In this document: positions 44,568 through 52,316 of the stretch, in pieces | Position numbering within the stretch: position 1 is the stretch's first letter | Layout of the letters: the number at the start of each line of letters is the position of its first letter | DNA from: Actinomycetospora lutea | GTDB lineage: Bacteria > Actinomycetota > Actinomycetes > Mycobacteriales > Pseudonocardiaceae | Direction: 5' to 3' | Length of the DNA: 64,000 nucleotides | Assembly: GCF_028737205.1 (NCBI RefSeq) | Contig: NZ_JAQZAL010000007.1 | Location: 124,001-188,000, forward strand | The notes under the pieces: generated by a model | Database searches by the model: none | What the model was told of the DNA's origin: nothing | The model's input: the letters and a program-made list of their open reading frames with translations, nothing else | Position numbers and translations under genes: made by a program

Positions 44568-45601
44568 GCGCCGAGGTCCGGGAGGCGGTCGCCGACCTGC
44601 TCGCCGACCGCGTCACCCCCGGGGCCCTCGAGGCCGCCGAGCGCGACGGCTGGGCGGCCGGGGTGTGGGAGCCGCTGCACGCGGGCGGGTTCACGACGGT
44701 CGGCGTGCCCGAGAGCGCCGGGGGCGCGGGCGGCTCGGTCGCCGAGGCGTGCGCGGTGCTCGAGGCGGCCGGCGCCGCGGCCGCGCCGGTGCCGGTCGCC
44801 GAGACCGGGCTGCTGGCCGGGCGGCTGCTCGCCTCCGCCGGTCTGGCGCTGCCCGACGGGCCGGTGACGACGGGGACCGGGTCGGTGACGCTGTCGGACG
44901 GCACGCTGACGGGCCGGCTCGCGCGGGTTCCCTGGGCGTCGGCCTCGTCCCGCATCGCCGTGCTCGCCGACGGCCCCGACGGCCCGGTGGTCGCGGTCAT
45001 CGACCCGGGCACGACGAGCATCAGCGCAGGTCACAACCTCGCCGGCGAGCCCCGCGAGACCGTCGACCTCGACGGCGTCGTCCCCGAGACCACCGCTCCG
45101 GCGCCTGCCGACGCCCGCGAGGCCCTCGCCCGTCGCGGCGCCCTCGCCCGCGCCGCGCAGATCGCGGGCGCCGCGCGCCGGGTCCTCGCGGTCACCGTGA
45201 CCTACACCGGCGAGCGCGTGCAGTTCGGGCGCCCGGTGTCGCGGTTCCCGGCCGTCGCCGACCACCTCGTGCGGATCGCCGAGCAGGCCGAGATGGCCGC
45301 CATGGCCGCGCGCTCGGCCGCCGTCGGCGCGGGCCCGGACGGTGAGCCCGCGGACCTCGACGTCGCCGCGGCCGCCGCCGTCGCGTCCGAGGCCGCCGGC
45401 CTCGTCGCCGCGGCCGCGCACCAGGCGACCGGGGCGATGGGCGTGACGCGCGAGTTCGCGCTCGGTGTCCTCACCCGGCGGCTGTGGTCGTGGCGCGACG
45501 AGTGGGGTGGCGAGCGGGCGTGGTCGACGCGGCTCGGCCACACCCTCGCGGCGGGCGGCCCGGAGGCGCTGTGGCCGACGCTCGCCCGAGGGGTGCGCTG
45601 A
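44564..45601 (+). CDS. Acyl-CoA dehydrogenase-like, subunit 2 of a tandem pair
   Basis: The 345-residue protein is shorter and more divergent than its neighbour. The acyl-CoA dehydrogenase fold is seen in VGVPESAGGAGGSVAEACAVLEAAG and in the C-terminal YTGERVQFGRPVSRFPAVADHL and HQATGAMGVTREFALGVLTRRL. The TEPDAGSD-type FAD/substrate loop is missing. Such degenerate partners form alpha2beta2 heterotetramers with an active subunit in actinobacterial steroid and side-chain degradation. A heteromeric enzyme with the 43422-44567 product is inferred. Confidence 0.78.
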   Translation: MSAEVREAVADLLADRVTPGALEAAERDGWAAGVWEPLHAGGFTTVGVPESAGGAGGSVAEACAVLEAAGAAAAPVPVAETGLLAGRLLASAGLALPDGPVTTGTGSVTLSDGTLTGRLARVPWASASSRIAVLADGPDGPVVAVIDPGTTSISAGHNLAGEPRETVDLDGVVPETTAPAPADAREALARRGALARAAQIAGAARRVLAVTVTYTGERVQFGRPVSRFPAVADHLVRIAEQAEMAAMAARSAAVGAGPDGEPADLDVAAAAAVASEAAGLVAAAAHQATGAMGVTREFALGVLTRRLWSWRDEWGGERAWSTRLGHTLAAGGPEALWPTLARGVR

Positions 45602-45602
45602 G

Positions 45603-45995
45603 GTGCGGACGGAGAACGGGCTGGTCGTCGAGGTCGCCGACCGGGTCGCGACGGTGACCCTCGACCGGCCCGAGCGGCTCAACGCGCTCTCGACCGGTCT
45701 GCAGCGCGACCTCGTCGCGGCGTTCGACGGGTTCGCCGACGACCCCGACGTCTGGGTCGTCGTGCTCACCGGCGCCGGGGAGCGGGCGTTCTGCGCCGGG
45801 TCGACCTGCGCGAGATCCGCGAGAACGACAGCGCTTCCGACCGAGGTATGCGCCGCGCTGGGCAAGGGCTGCGCGCTGCCCCTGTCGGCGGCGCTGCGTC
45901 TCGACGCCGGCCCCGACCGGTACACCAGCGAGGACCGCGTCGAGGGCGTCGCGGCGTTCGTCGAGAAGCGGGACCCGGTCTGGCGAGCGCGCTGA
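45603..45995 (+). pseudogene. Decayed enoyl-CoA hydratase gene (frameshift and internal deletion)
   Basis: The frame opens like a crotonase (VATVTLDRPERLNALSTGLQ) and ends like one (LPLSAALRLDAGPDRYTSED, then VAAFVEKRDPVW), but is 130 residues rather than about 255. After AFCAG the frame reads STCARSART; one base missing in GCCGGGTCGACC restores VDLREIRENDSASDRGMR in another frame, the expected crotonase sequence. About 120 residues, including the second half of the active site, are missing between this point and LGKGCALPLS. The gene was the fifth of the catabolic operon and is no longer functional. Confidence 0.8.
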
Positions 45996-46047
45996 CCCGT
46001 GTGACGCGCCCGACACCGCCCGGCCGCCGGAGCGGGTATCCGCCCGT

Positions 46048-46686
46048 GTGGACGTCACCGTGTTCGGCGGCACCGGCAAGATCGGCCGCCTCGTCGTGGA
46101 GCGGCTGCTCGACGAGGGTCACCAGGTCACCGCGCTGGTGCGCTCGCCCGAGAAGCTGACCGCCGAGGACCCGCACCTGCACGTCGTCGTCGCCGAACTG
46201 GACGACGCGCCCGCGATCCGCAAGGTCGTCGACGGCGCCGACGCCGTGATCAGCGCGCTCGGCCCCGCCATCGACCCGTTCCTGCGCGCCGGGCCGCTGA
46301 CCGAGGCGACGCGCACGATCGTCGCCGCGATGCACGAGTCCGGCGTCCGGCGGCTGATCGCGCTCGGGACGGTCAGCGTCCCCGACCCGCGCGACCGCCC
46401 GAGCCTCGTCGAGCGCCTCGTCCCGGTCGGCATCGGCCTGCTCATCCCCGGTGCGCTCGAGGAGGTGCAGGGGATCAGCGAGGTCGTCACCACCTCGGGG
46501 CTGGACTGGACGCTCGCACGGATGACCGCGCCCATCGACATCCCGTCCAACGGCACGCTGCGCGCCGGGTTCCTCGGCCGCGACGACGTCGGGACGCCGA
46601 TGGCGCGCACCGACGTCGCCGCGTTCCTCGTCGACCAGCTCACCGACGACCGTTTCGTCGGCGCGGCCCCGGCGATCAGCAACTGA
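46048..46686 (+). CDS. NmrA-like NAD(P)H-binding protein
   Basis: The 212-residue protein is an atypical short-chain dehydrogenase with the dinucleotide motif TVFGGTGKIGRLVVE (about residues 3-17), then LVRSPEKL for NADP recognition and AVISALG. No YxxxK pair is evident, as in NmrA/HSCARG-type proteins that sense or transfer NADPH. Its last 25 codons are repeated at 50690-50767. The gene is convergent with the O-methyltransferase gene, 4 bp apart. Confidence 0.78.
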   Translation: MDVTVFGGTGKIGRLVVERLLDEGHQVTALVRSPEKLTAEDPHLHVVVAELDDAPAIRKVVDGADAVISALGPAIDPFLRAGPLTEATRTIVAAMHESGVRRLIALGTVSVPDPRDRPSLVERLVPVGIGLLIPGALEEVQGISEVVTTSGLDWTLARMTAPIDIPSNGTLRAGFLGRDDVGTPMARTDVAAFLVDQLTDDRFVGAAPAISN

Positions 46687-46690
46687 GGCG

Positions 46691-47731
46691 CTACTTCCGG
46701 GCGATCCCCGCGCTGGCCGGACCCACCAGCGGCAGGATCTCGATCTCCTCGAAGCCGGCCTCGCGGCACCAGCCCGCGAAGTCCCGACCGGTGTAGTCAC
46801 CGGCGTCGCCGAACTCGATGAGCATGTTCAGCGACATCAGCAGTCCGAACGCGTTCTCCCGCCGCGCGTCGTCGATGATGTTCTCGACCACGACGAGCAC
46901 GCCACCCTCGGGCAGGGCCTCGTACGCGGCGCGGATCAGCCGCCGCTTGTGCTCGGTGTTCCCGTCGTGCAGGACGTTGCCCATGGTGATCACGTCCGCC
47001 CGGGGCAGGGGGTCGGCGCCGAAGTCCCCGGAGATGACGGCGATGCGATCCGCGAGCCCCGCGTCGGCGACCGTCTTGCGCGCGATCGGCTCGACGACCG
47101 GGAGGTCGAACGTCGTGCAGGCGAGGTGCGGGTACCGCGACGCGAGGACGATGCTCAGCAGCCCGGTCCCGCCGCCGACGTCGCCGACCGTCGCGTGGCA
47201 CGTGAAGTCGACGGCGTCGGCGAGGGCCTCGAAGTTGCCGCGCTGGATGCCCTCCATGGCGTGCATGAACTCCTCGAGACGGTCCGGGTTGCGGGCGAGC
47301 GTCGCGAAGAACGGCTCGCCGTTGTCCCGGGTCTCGTTCTGGGGCCGTCCCGTGCGCAGGGCCTCGGTGAGCCCTCCCCAGAAGCCGTAGAGCCGGGAGT
47401 TCAGCATCTCGAGCAGCCCGCCGACGTAGCCCGGGAGGCGCTGGTCGAGGAACGCGGCCGTCTCCGGGGTGTTGCGGTAGAGCGCGTCCACGCCCTCGCC
47501 CTCCCGCTCGAGGAACCGGAGCGCGACCAGCGCGTCGAGGAAGTCGTCGGTGGCGCGCGGGTGCAGGCCGACGCGGTCGGCGATCGCGTCGCCCGTCATC
47601 GGGCCGGCGGCGCCGAGGTGGGTGAACAGGCGCAGTTCGACGGCCGAGAGCAGGGTCTTCGACGCCCAGAACGCCGAGCCCGTTTCCAGGATGCGGGCAG
47701 GGTCGACCGGGGATGCGGACAGCGGCGGCAT
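46691..47731 (-). CDS. SAM-dependent O-methyltransferase (plant-OMT/hydroxyindole type)
   Basis: The 346-residue protein has an N-terminal winged-helix dimerisation domain (about residues 12-105, LLSAVELRLFTHLGAAGP; LHPRATDDFLDALVAL) and a Rossmann methyltransferase domain with VGDVGGGTGLLSIVLA (motif I, about 183-198), TFDLPVV (motif II) and ITMGNVLHDGNTEHKRRLI. In this group the His of LHD is the catalytic base, and here the motif is VLHDGN. Natural-product O-methylation of a phenol or polyketide is the usual role. It lies 125 bp downstream of the LuxR regulator on the same strand. Confidence 0.82.
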   Translation of the reverse strand: MPPLSASPVDPARILETGSAFWASKTLLSAVELRLFTHLGAAGPMTGDAIADRVGLHPRATDDFLDALVALRFLEREGEGVDALYRNTPETAAFLDQRLPGYVGGLLEMLNSRLYGFWGGLTEALRTGRPQNETRDNGEPFFATLARNPDRLEEFMHAMEGIQRGNFEALADAVDFTCHATVGDVGGGTGLLSIVLASRYPHLACTTFDLPVVEPIARKTVADAGLADRIAVISGDFGADPLPRADVITMGNVLHDGNTEHKRRLIRAAYEALPEGGVLVVVENIIDDARRENAFGLLMSLNMLIEFGDAGDYTGRDFAGWCREAGFEEIEILPLVGPASAGIARK

Positions 47732-47856
47732 GACGCCTCCTGGTGGCTGCGGGAGTGGCTCGGAGTGGCTGCGGGGTGACAGCGGTCACGCTGCCGCGCC
47801 GGGGGCGCGTCCGTATCCGGACCGGACCACCGAGACACCGCGACGGATCTACGGAG

Positions 47857-50631
47857 CTAGCGCGAGCGCAGCTCCGTACGCCGCGAGAGCCCGGTCTTGG
47901 CCAGCAGGCTGGCGACGTGGGTCTCGACCGTCCGCGGCGAGAGGAACAGGCACTCGGCGATCTGCGCGTTGGTACGGCCCTGCTCCACCAGGGCCAGGAC
48001 CTGCCACTCCCGCGGCGTCACGCCCAGCTCGCGGAGGTCGGCGGGCACCACCGGGGCGTCGCGGCGGGTCCGCGGCACGGGCAGGCCGAGCTCCTGCATG
48101 AGGTCGCGGCAATGCCGGAGCATGCACACCTCGCCGGTCCCCTCCAGGTCGGCGAACGCGGCGCGCAGCCAGCGCTCGGGGGCGCCGAATCCCCCGGCCG
48201 CGGCCGGCCGGACCAGCTCGAGGCGCAGGAGGTGCCGCCACACGCGGTAACCGGACAGGACGCGGTCGCCCTCGGTGATCGACCTCTCGGCACCGTCGAG
48301 ATCGCCGGCACGGGCGTGGACGAGGGCGTCCACGTAGAGCCGTGCCCCCTCGTTGCAGGCGTGCCAGCGGATCTCGTCGGCCAGCAGGTCGTCGGCCGCG
48401 GACGCGTCGTCGGGGTCGATCACGGCCCGCAGGAGCGCGCGCACCCCCCACATCGGGCTCGCGATGTCGCCGGGGTTGCGGCGCCGGCGCTCGTCGTTGG
48501 AGTCGAAGATCGACACGGCGCCGGCGAGGTCACCGTCGACCCACGCGGCCATGCCCTCCACGTCCGCGTAGTGCGCGCCGGCGTCCATCGACTCCGGCGC
48601 CAGCTCCCGCGCCTCCGCCAGCAGCGGGGCGACCCGGGCGCGCTCGTCGGCCCACAGGTGCCCGATCGCGGCGAAGAACCGGGCCGCGGCGGCGACGGGC
48701 GCCAAGCCGAGGAGGTCGGCGCGCGTCGCGGCGCGCTCGGCCCACGGCAGCATGGCCACGTGGCCGTCGCAGAGCGCGACGCAGGTGCCGATGTGGACGT
48801 CGAGCACGGCCGCGGTGGCGAGCATCCCGGCGTCCTCGGCCTGCTGCTGGGCCAGCAGCAACCGGTCCTTGCGGCTCGCGTGGTAGACGTCGTTGACGCC
48901 CAGCTCGAACAGCGCGCGGATGCGCCACACCGTGAGGCCGTGCTGCGCCGCGCACCGCTCGGCCTCGGCGAGCGCGGCCTCGGACACCGACGGCTCGGTG
49001 CGTCGCAGCGCCCGGCCGACGATCTCCAGCGCCTCGCACACCGCCTCCGGCGGGCCGTGCTCCGCGCCGCGCGCGGCGGCGGTCCGGGCGAGCGCGGCGG
49101 CCCGCCCGGCGTCGTGCTCGCCCAGCGCCACGTGCGCGCGCACGGCGTCCACGCGCGGGTCCCCCGCCGAAGCCACGGGGGCGAGCAGCTCGTCGGCCGC
49201 CGCCCAGCGCTCGGCCGCGGCCGCCGCCCGGGCCAGGTGCAGGCACAGCAGTGTCAGCTGCTCCCCGCGCACCACGGGCCGGAGCTCCGCCCCGCGGGCG
49301 GCCGCCTCGTCGAGACGTCCGGCCAGCGTCAGGACCCGGACCAGCTCGACGGCGATCTCGTGGTCGTCGGGGGCCAGCTCGGCGGCGCGCCGCAGGGTCG
49401 CCTCGGCGCTGCCCAGAGCACCGGCGTCGACGGCGGCCCGGGCGGGACCCAGCAGCTGACGCCCCGCCGTGCGTCCGCGCCCGCACTGCACGTACAGCTC
49501 GGCGACGAGCCGGGCACGGTCCGCGGTCTCGCCGTCGGGTCCGGCGTCCAGGGCCGCCGCGGCCGCCCGGGCGATCGCCGCGCGCTCGGGCGGGAGCAGT
49601 GCGGCCAGGACCGCGTCCCGGGTCAGGGCGTGCCGCCACCGCAGCGCTCCGGCCGGCCCGGGTTCCCGCACCAGCAGGGCCGCTTCGACGCCCGCCCGCA
49701 GGGCCGTCGCCACCTCATGCTCGGTCCGACCGGCGGCGGCCGGCAGCAGCTCCCACTCGACGGTCGTGGCGAGGACGGCCGCAGTGCGCAGGACGTCGCG
49801 GGCCGCCTCCGGCAGTGCGTCCATCCGCCGGCGGGTCAGGTCGGCCACCGTGTGCGGCACCCCGGGGTCGTCCCCGTCGCCCGGCAGGGCATCGACGAGC
49901 TCCTCGACCAGCAGCGGGAGGCCGTCCGAGGTGCGCACCACGAGGTCGACCGCGGCATCGGACAGCGGCCCGGCGCGGTCCCGCGCGAGCGCAGCGATCT
50001 CGGGCGGCGCGAGCCGGTGCAGCGGCGCGACCCCGACCGCGGGATGGCGGTGCAGCTGGGCGAGGCCCGGCGGGGCGTGCTCGTCGTCCCGGGCGGTCCC
50101 GATCACCAGCACCCGCGTCCCGGCGACCCGGCCGACGAGGTAGTCGAGCAGGGCGAGGGTGTCCTGGTCGGCCCAGTGCAGGTCGTCGAGGGTGACGAGC
50201 AGCCCGCGCTCCCCGCCGCCGACATCGAGGAGCTCGCGGACCGCCTCACCCAGGAGGACGACCGGGTCGACCAGGGCGCTGTCCGGCGCCGCGGTCGCGG
50301 GCCAGCCCGGGAGGAGCCGCCCGAGCACGGGCCGGTACGGGGCGAGCCGGGGGTGCTCCGCCGTCGCGGGGGTCGCCAGCGACAGGAGCGCCTCGGCGAC
50401 GGGACGAAAGGGGCCGCCGCCGGGGACCGCCCGACCGCTCAGCACGGCCATGCCCCGCGCCCGCGCCCGCCGGCCGGCCTCCGCGAGGATCCGGGACTTC
50501 CCGATCCCGGCCTCACCCGCCACGAGCAGGACGCTGCCGACGCCCCCCTGGGCCTCGACCAGCCGCCGCGCCACGGCGCCGAGCTCCGCCTCGCGGCCGA
50601 CGGTCGCGACGAGGCCCTCGGCGCTGGTCAC
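47857..50631 (-). CDS. Large ATP-binding LuxR-family regulator (LAL/MalT-like)
   Basis: The product is 924 residues: an N-terminal AAA ATPase (VGREAEL; Walker A VAGEAGIGKS; LLVTLDDLHWADQDTL as Walker B), a long helical-repeat middle region and a C-terminal LuxR helix-turn-helix (TPREWQVLALVEQGRTNAQI; RTVETHVASLLAKTGL). LAL regulators activate secondary-metabolite or sugar genes. GTG at 50631 places VGREAEL at the usual position; GTG at 50691 is an alternative. The still longer open frame to 50763 is an artefact, since its first 25 codons are antisense to an NmrA-gene fragment. The adjacent methyltransferase is a likely target. Confidence 0.8.
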   Translation of the reverse strand: MTSAEGLVATVGREAELGAVARRLVEAQGGVGSVLLVAGEAGIGKSRILAEAGRRARARGMAVLSGRAVPGGGPFRPVAEALLSLATPATAEHPRLAPYRPVLGRLLPGWPATAAPDSALVDPVVLLGEAVRELLDVGGGERGLLVTLDDLHWADQDTLALLDYLVGRVAGTRVLVIGTARDDEHAPPGLAQLHRHPAVGVAPLHRLAPPEIAALARDRAGPLSDAAVDLVVRTSDGLPLLVEELVDALPGDGDDPGVPHTVADLTRRRMDALPEAARDVLRTAAVLATTVEWELLPAAAGRTEHEVATALRAGVEAALLVREPGPAGALRWRHALTRDAVLAALLPPERAAIARAAAAALDAGPDGETADRARLVAELYVQCGRGRTAGRQLLGPARAAVDAGALGSAEATLRRAAELAPDDHEIAVELVRVLTLAGRLDEAAARGAELRPVVRGEQLTLLCLHLARAAAAAERWAAADELLAPVASAGDPRVDAVRAHVALGEHDAGRAAALARTAAARGAEHGPPEAVCEALEIVGRALRRTEPSVSEAALAEAERCAAQHGLTVWRIRALFELGVNDVYHASRKDRLLLAQQQAEDAGMLATAAVLDVHIGTCVALCDGHVAMLPWAERAATRADLLGLAPVAAAARFFAAIGHLWADERARVAPLLAEARELAPESMDAGAHYADVEGMAAWVDGDLAGAVSIFDSNDERRRRNPGDIASPMWGVRALLRAVIDPDDASAADDLLADEIRWHACNEGARLYVDALVHARAGDLDGAERSITEGDRVLSGYRVWRHLLRLELVRPAAAGGFGAPERWLRAAFADLEGTGEVCMLRHCRDLMQELGLPVPRTRRDAPVVPADLRELGVTPREWQVLALVEQGRTNAQIAECLFLSPRTVETHVASLLAKTGLSRRTELRSR

Positions 50632-50633
50632 CC

Positions 50634-50650
50634 GGCCGAGTATCTCGGCC
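50634..50650. promoter_or_regulatory. Palindrome GGCCGAG-N3-CTCGGCC just before the LuxR start
   Basis: Perfect 7-base arms flank TAT, ending 3 bases before the preferred GTG at 50631. It could be an autoregulatory operator or an RNA hairpin that limits translation. If the start is 50691 it lies inside the coding region. Confidence 0.3.
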
Positions 50651-50689
50651 CGCGGACCCGCGGTCGATCCGCCGACCGGAGCGGTGCTC

Positions 50690-50767
50690 ACCGACGTCGC
50701 CGCGTTCCTCGTCGACCAGCTCACCGACGACCGCTTCGTCGGCGCCGCGCCGGCGATCAGCAACTAG
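50690..50767 (+). pseudogene. 3'-terminal fragment of an NmrA-like gene (duplicate of the 46048-46686 3' end)
   Basis: In one frame the segment encodes TDVAAFLVDQLTDDRFVGAA followed by PAISN and a TAG stop. This is identical in all 25 residues to the end of the NmrA-like protein, while the DNA differs only at synonymous positions and in the stop codon (TGA versus TAG). No upstream part of the gene is present; the preceding sequence is the 5' region of the LuxR gene. Confidence 0.85.
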
Positions 50768-50771
50768 ACGC

Positions 50772-51149
50772 TCACCGGCGCCCCTCGGTGCGCCGGCGGA
50801 AGTCGTCCTCGAGGCTCTCCTCCCGCTGACGTCTGCGCGCACGCTCCAGCGCCAGCACCGCCAGCCCGTACACCGCGCCGAGGACCAGCAGGAAGATCCC
50901 GAGCCGGACGACGACGAGCTGGACGCCGGTGAGGCCCAGGTCCGCGCCCGCCACCACGGTCAGCAGACCCAGGGCTAACAGGTGATAGAGGGTGACCAGC
51001 AGGTAGTTCAGCGAGGCCGAGAACGACCGGTCGCCGTACACCTCCGCGAGGAAGTCACGCCCGATCCGGCGCAGGAGCACACCCACGACCACCGTGATGA
51101 CGATGCCGACGACCACCGTCGTCACGAAGCTCGCCGTCGAGACCCCCAT
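50772..51149 (-). CDS. Small membrane protein with three helices
   Basis: I do not recognise a named family. The 125-residue protein has three hydrophobic segments (about residues 8-27, 48-68 and 78-100) and a strongly basic/acidic C-terminal tail (ERARRRQREESLEDDFRRR) that should be cytoplasmic. Between helices 1 and 2 is FLAEVYGDRSFSASLNYLL. It starts with ATG at 51149 and ends 5 bp from the NmrA-gene fragment. Confidence 0.5.
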   Translation of the reverse strand: MGVSTASFVTTVVVGIVITVVVGVLLRRIGRDFLAEVYGDRSFSASLNYLLVTLYHLLALGLLTVVAGADLGLTGVQLVVVRLGIFLLVLGAVYGLAVLALERARRRQREESLEDDFRRRTEGRR

Positions 51150-51272
51150 CGGAGACCGCCCTCGTTGGTCCGGTGCGCGATGGGTCCGGCAGCGTTGTGG
51201 GGGCTCAGAGCGCGCGGTGTTCCTCTCCGGCTACCCGTGCCCCGGCCGCGACCAACCCGAGCGGTCGCTCGC

Positions 51273-51644
51273 TCAGGACGCCGAGCCGTGGTCGGTGCCG
51301 TCCTCCGTGCCGGCCCGGCCGCCGGGGACCACGCGGCCCTCGAGCTTCGCCCACGTCGCGCTCCACTCGGCCAGCGGTACGAGGAGCCGCTGGAGCACCT
51401 GGAGCTGTTCGTCGAACGCCGCGAGCTGGCTCTGCATGGCGGCGACGGCGTCGCGCTGCGCCTGGATCGCCGTGCGCATCGCCCCGAGCTGTGCCGCCGA
51501 CATCGCGCCCGGGTGCGTCGCGACCTCGGGCAGCGCCGGCAGGTCGCCCAGCGGGGCGCCCGCCGCGCGCACGACGTTCTCGGCCATGCCGCGCAGGCCG
51601 CTGATCACGCCCCACAAGGGGTTCTGACCGGGCTGTTCGCTCAT
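51273..51644 (-). CDS. Hypothetical protein with central coiled coil
   Basis: The 123-residue product is not recognised. It starts MSEQPGQNPLWGVISGLRGM and has a long amphipathic helix (about residues 48-95, AQLGAMRTAIQAQRDAVAAMQ onward to LQRLLVPLAEW) likely to form a coiled coil, with an acidic/glycine tail. The pattern is reminiscent of phasin-like or granule-associated proteins, but this is not established. The ATG at 51644 is downstream of the SRPBCC gene stop (51662), so the two may be co-transcribed. Confidence 0.45.
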   Translation of the reverse strand: MSEQPGQNPLWGVISGLRGMAENVVRAAGAPLGDLPALPEVATHPGAMSAAQLGAMRTAIQAQRDAVAAMQSQLAAFDEQLQVLQRLLVPLAEWSATWAKLEGRVVPGGRAGTEDGTDHGSAS

Positions 51645-51661
51645 GGGATCGGGATACCCGC

Positions 51662-52291
51662 TCAGACCTCCGCGCCCGTGTAGAACGCGACCGTGCGGTC
51701 CGCGCGGGCCTCGGCCTCGCCGTGCTCCATCCCGGACGCGACGCTCGCCTCGGCCCACGCCCGCCCGGCCGCGGCGATGAACAGCCGGCACTCGTCGGAC
51801 GTCGACCAGGCCTCGGCGTCCTCGGGCGACACGCCGGCGCCCGAGCCCAGGTGCAGCCCGAGCCCGAGCATCCCGAGGTCCCAGCCGATCCCCGCCGCAC
51901 CCGGGCCGTACATCCGCCAGTGGTCGTCGTCGACGTGCGCGATGTGGGTCAGGGTGAAGCGCGCCCCGTCGTCGTCGGGGGTCAGCCGGACCTCGATCCA
52001 GCTGACCCCGCCCCCGAACTCCCACGTCGCGTCGAACCCCGTCGGCGGGTCGCAGGCGGTGACGGTGCCGCCGGCGTTGCCCTCGAGCTGGTACCGCCCG
52101 CCGAGGCGCAGCTCGCCGCTGACCGGTAGGAACCAGCGGGCGATGCGATCGGCCTCGGTGCACGCCGACCAGAGGTCGGCGACGTCGGTGGGGAACGCGC
52201 GACTCAGGGTCACGACGGCCGCCTCCCCCGCCTCCAGCGTGCGGGAGCCGACGGTGCGGCGGGTGGCCGCGATCTCGTGGGTGATGTCCAT
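51662..52291 (-). CDS. SRPBCC/AHSA1-domain protein
   Basis: The 209-residue protein has an AHSA1-type START-like fold: VVTLSRAFPTDVADLWSACT at the first strand and helix, RIARWFLPVSGELRLGGRY, then ATWEFGGGVSWIEVRLTP and HIAHVDD. The C-terminal 60 residues form extra helices. This group binds small hydrophobic ligands and is often encoded next to an ArsR repressor; none is adjacent here. ATG at 52291 was chosen over a longer frame because the 18-bp palindrome lies directly upstream. Confidence 0.78.
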   Translation of the reverse strand: MDITHEIAATRRTVGSRTLEAGEAAVVTLSRAFPTDVADLWSACTEADRIARWFLPVSGELRLGGRYQLEGNAGGTVTACDPPTGFDATWEFGGGVSWIEVRLTPDDDGARFTLTHIAHVDDDHWRMYGPGAAGIGWDLGMLGLGLHLGSGAGVSPEDAEAWSTSDECRLFIAAAGRAWAEASVASGMEHGEAEARADRTVAFYTGAEV

Positions 52292-52294
52292 GCG

Positions 52295-52312
52295 TATCAG
52301 TATCGACTGATA
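52295..52312. promoter_or_regulatory. Palindrome TATCAGT-N4-ACTGATA before the SRPBCC gene
   Basis: Perfect 7-base arms (52295-52301 and 52306-52312) lie 3 bases upstream of the ATG, in locally AT-rich DNA. The size and composition fit an ArsR-type operator, which is the usual control of AHSA1-family genes. The regulator would have to be encoded elsewhere. Confidence 0.45.
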
Positions 52313-52316
52313 TAAG

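Noticed and set aside
46691..50631. A complete secondary-metabolite cluster around the O-methyltransferase and LAL regulator
   Set aside because: No polyketide synthase, NRPS, terpene or other core biosynthetic gene is in the window.
50692..50763. N-terminal extension of the LuxR regulator to 50763
   Set aside because: Those codons are antisense to a duplicated NmrA 3' end and have no regulator-like sequence.
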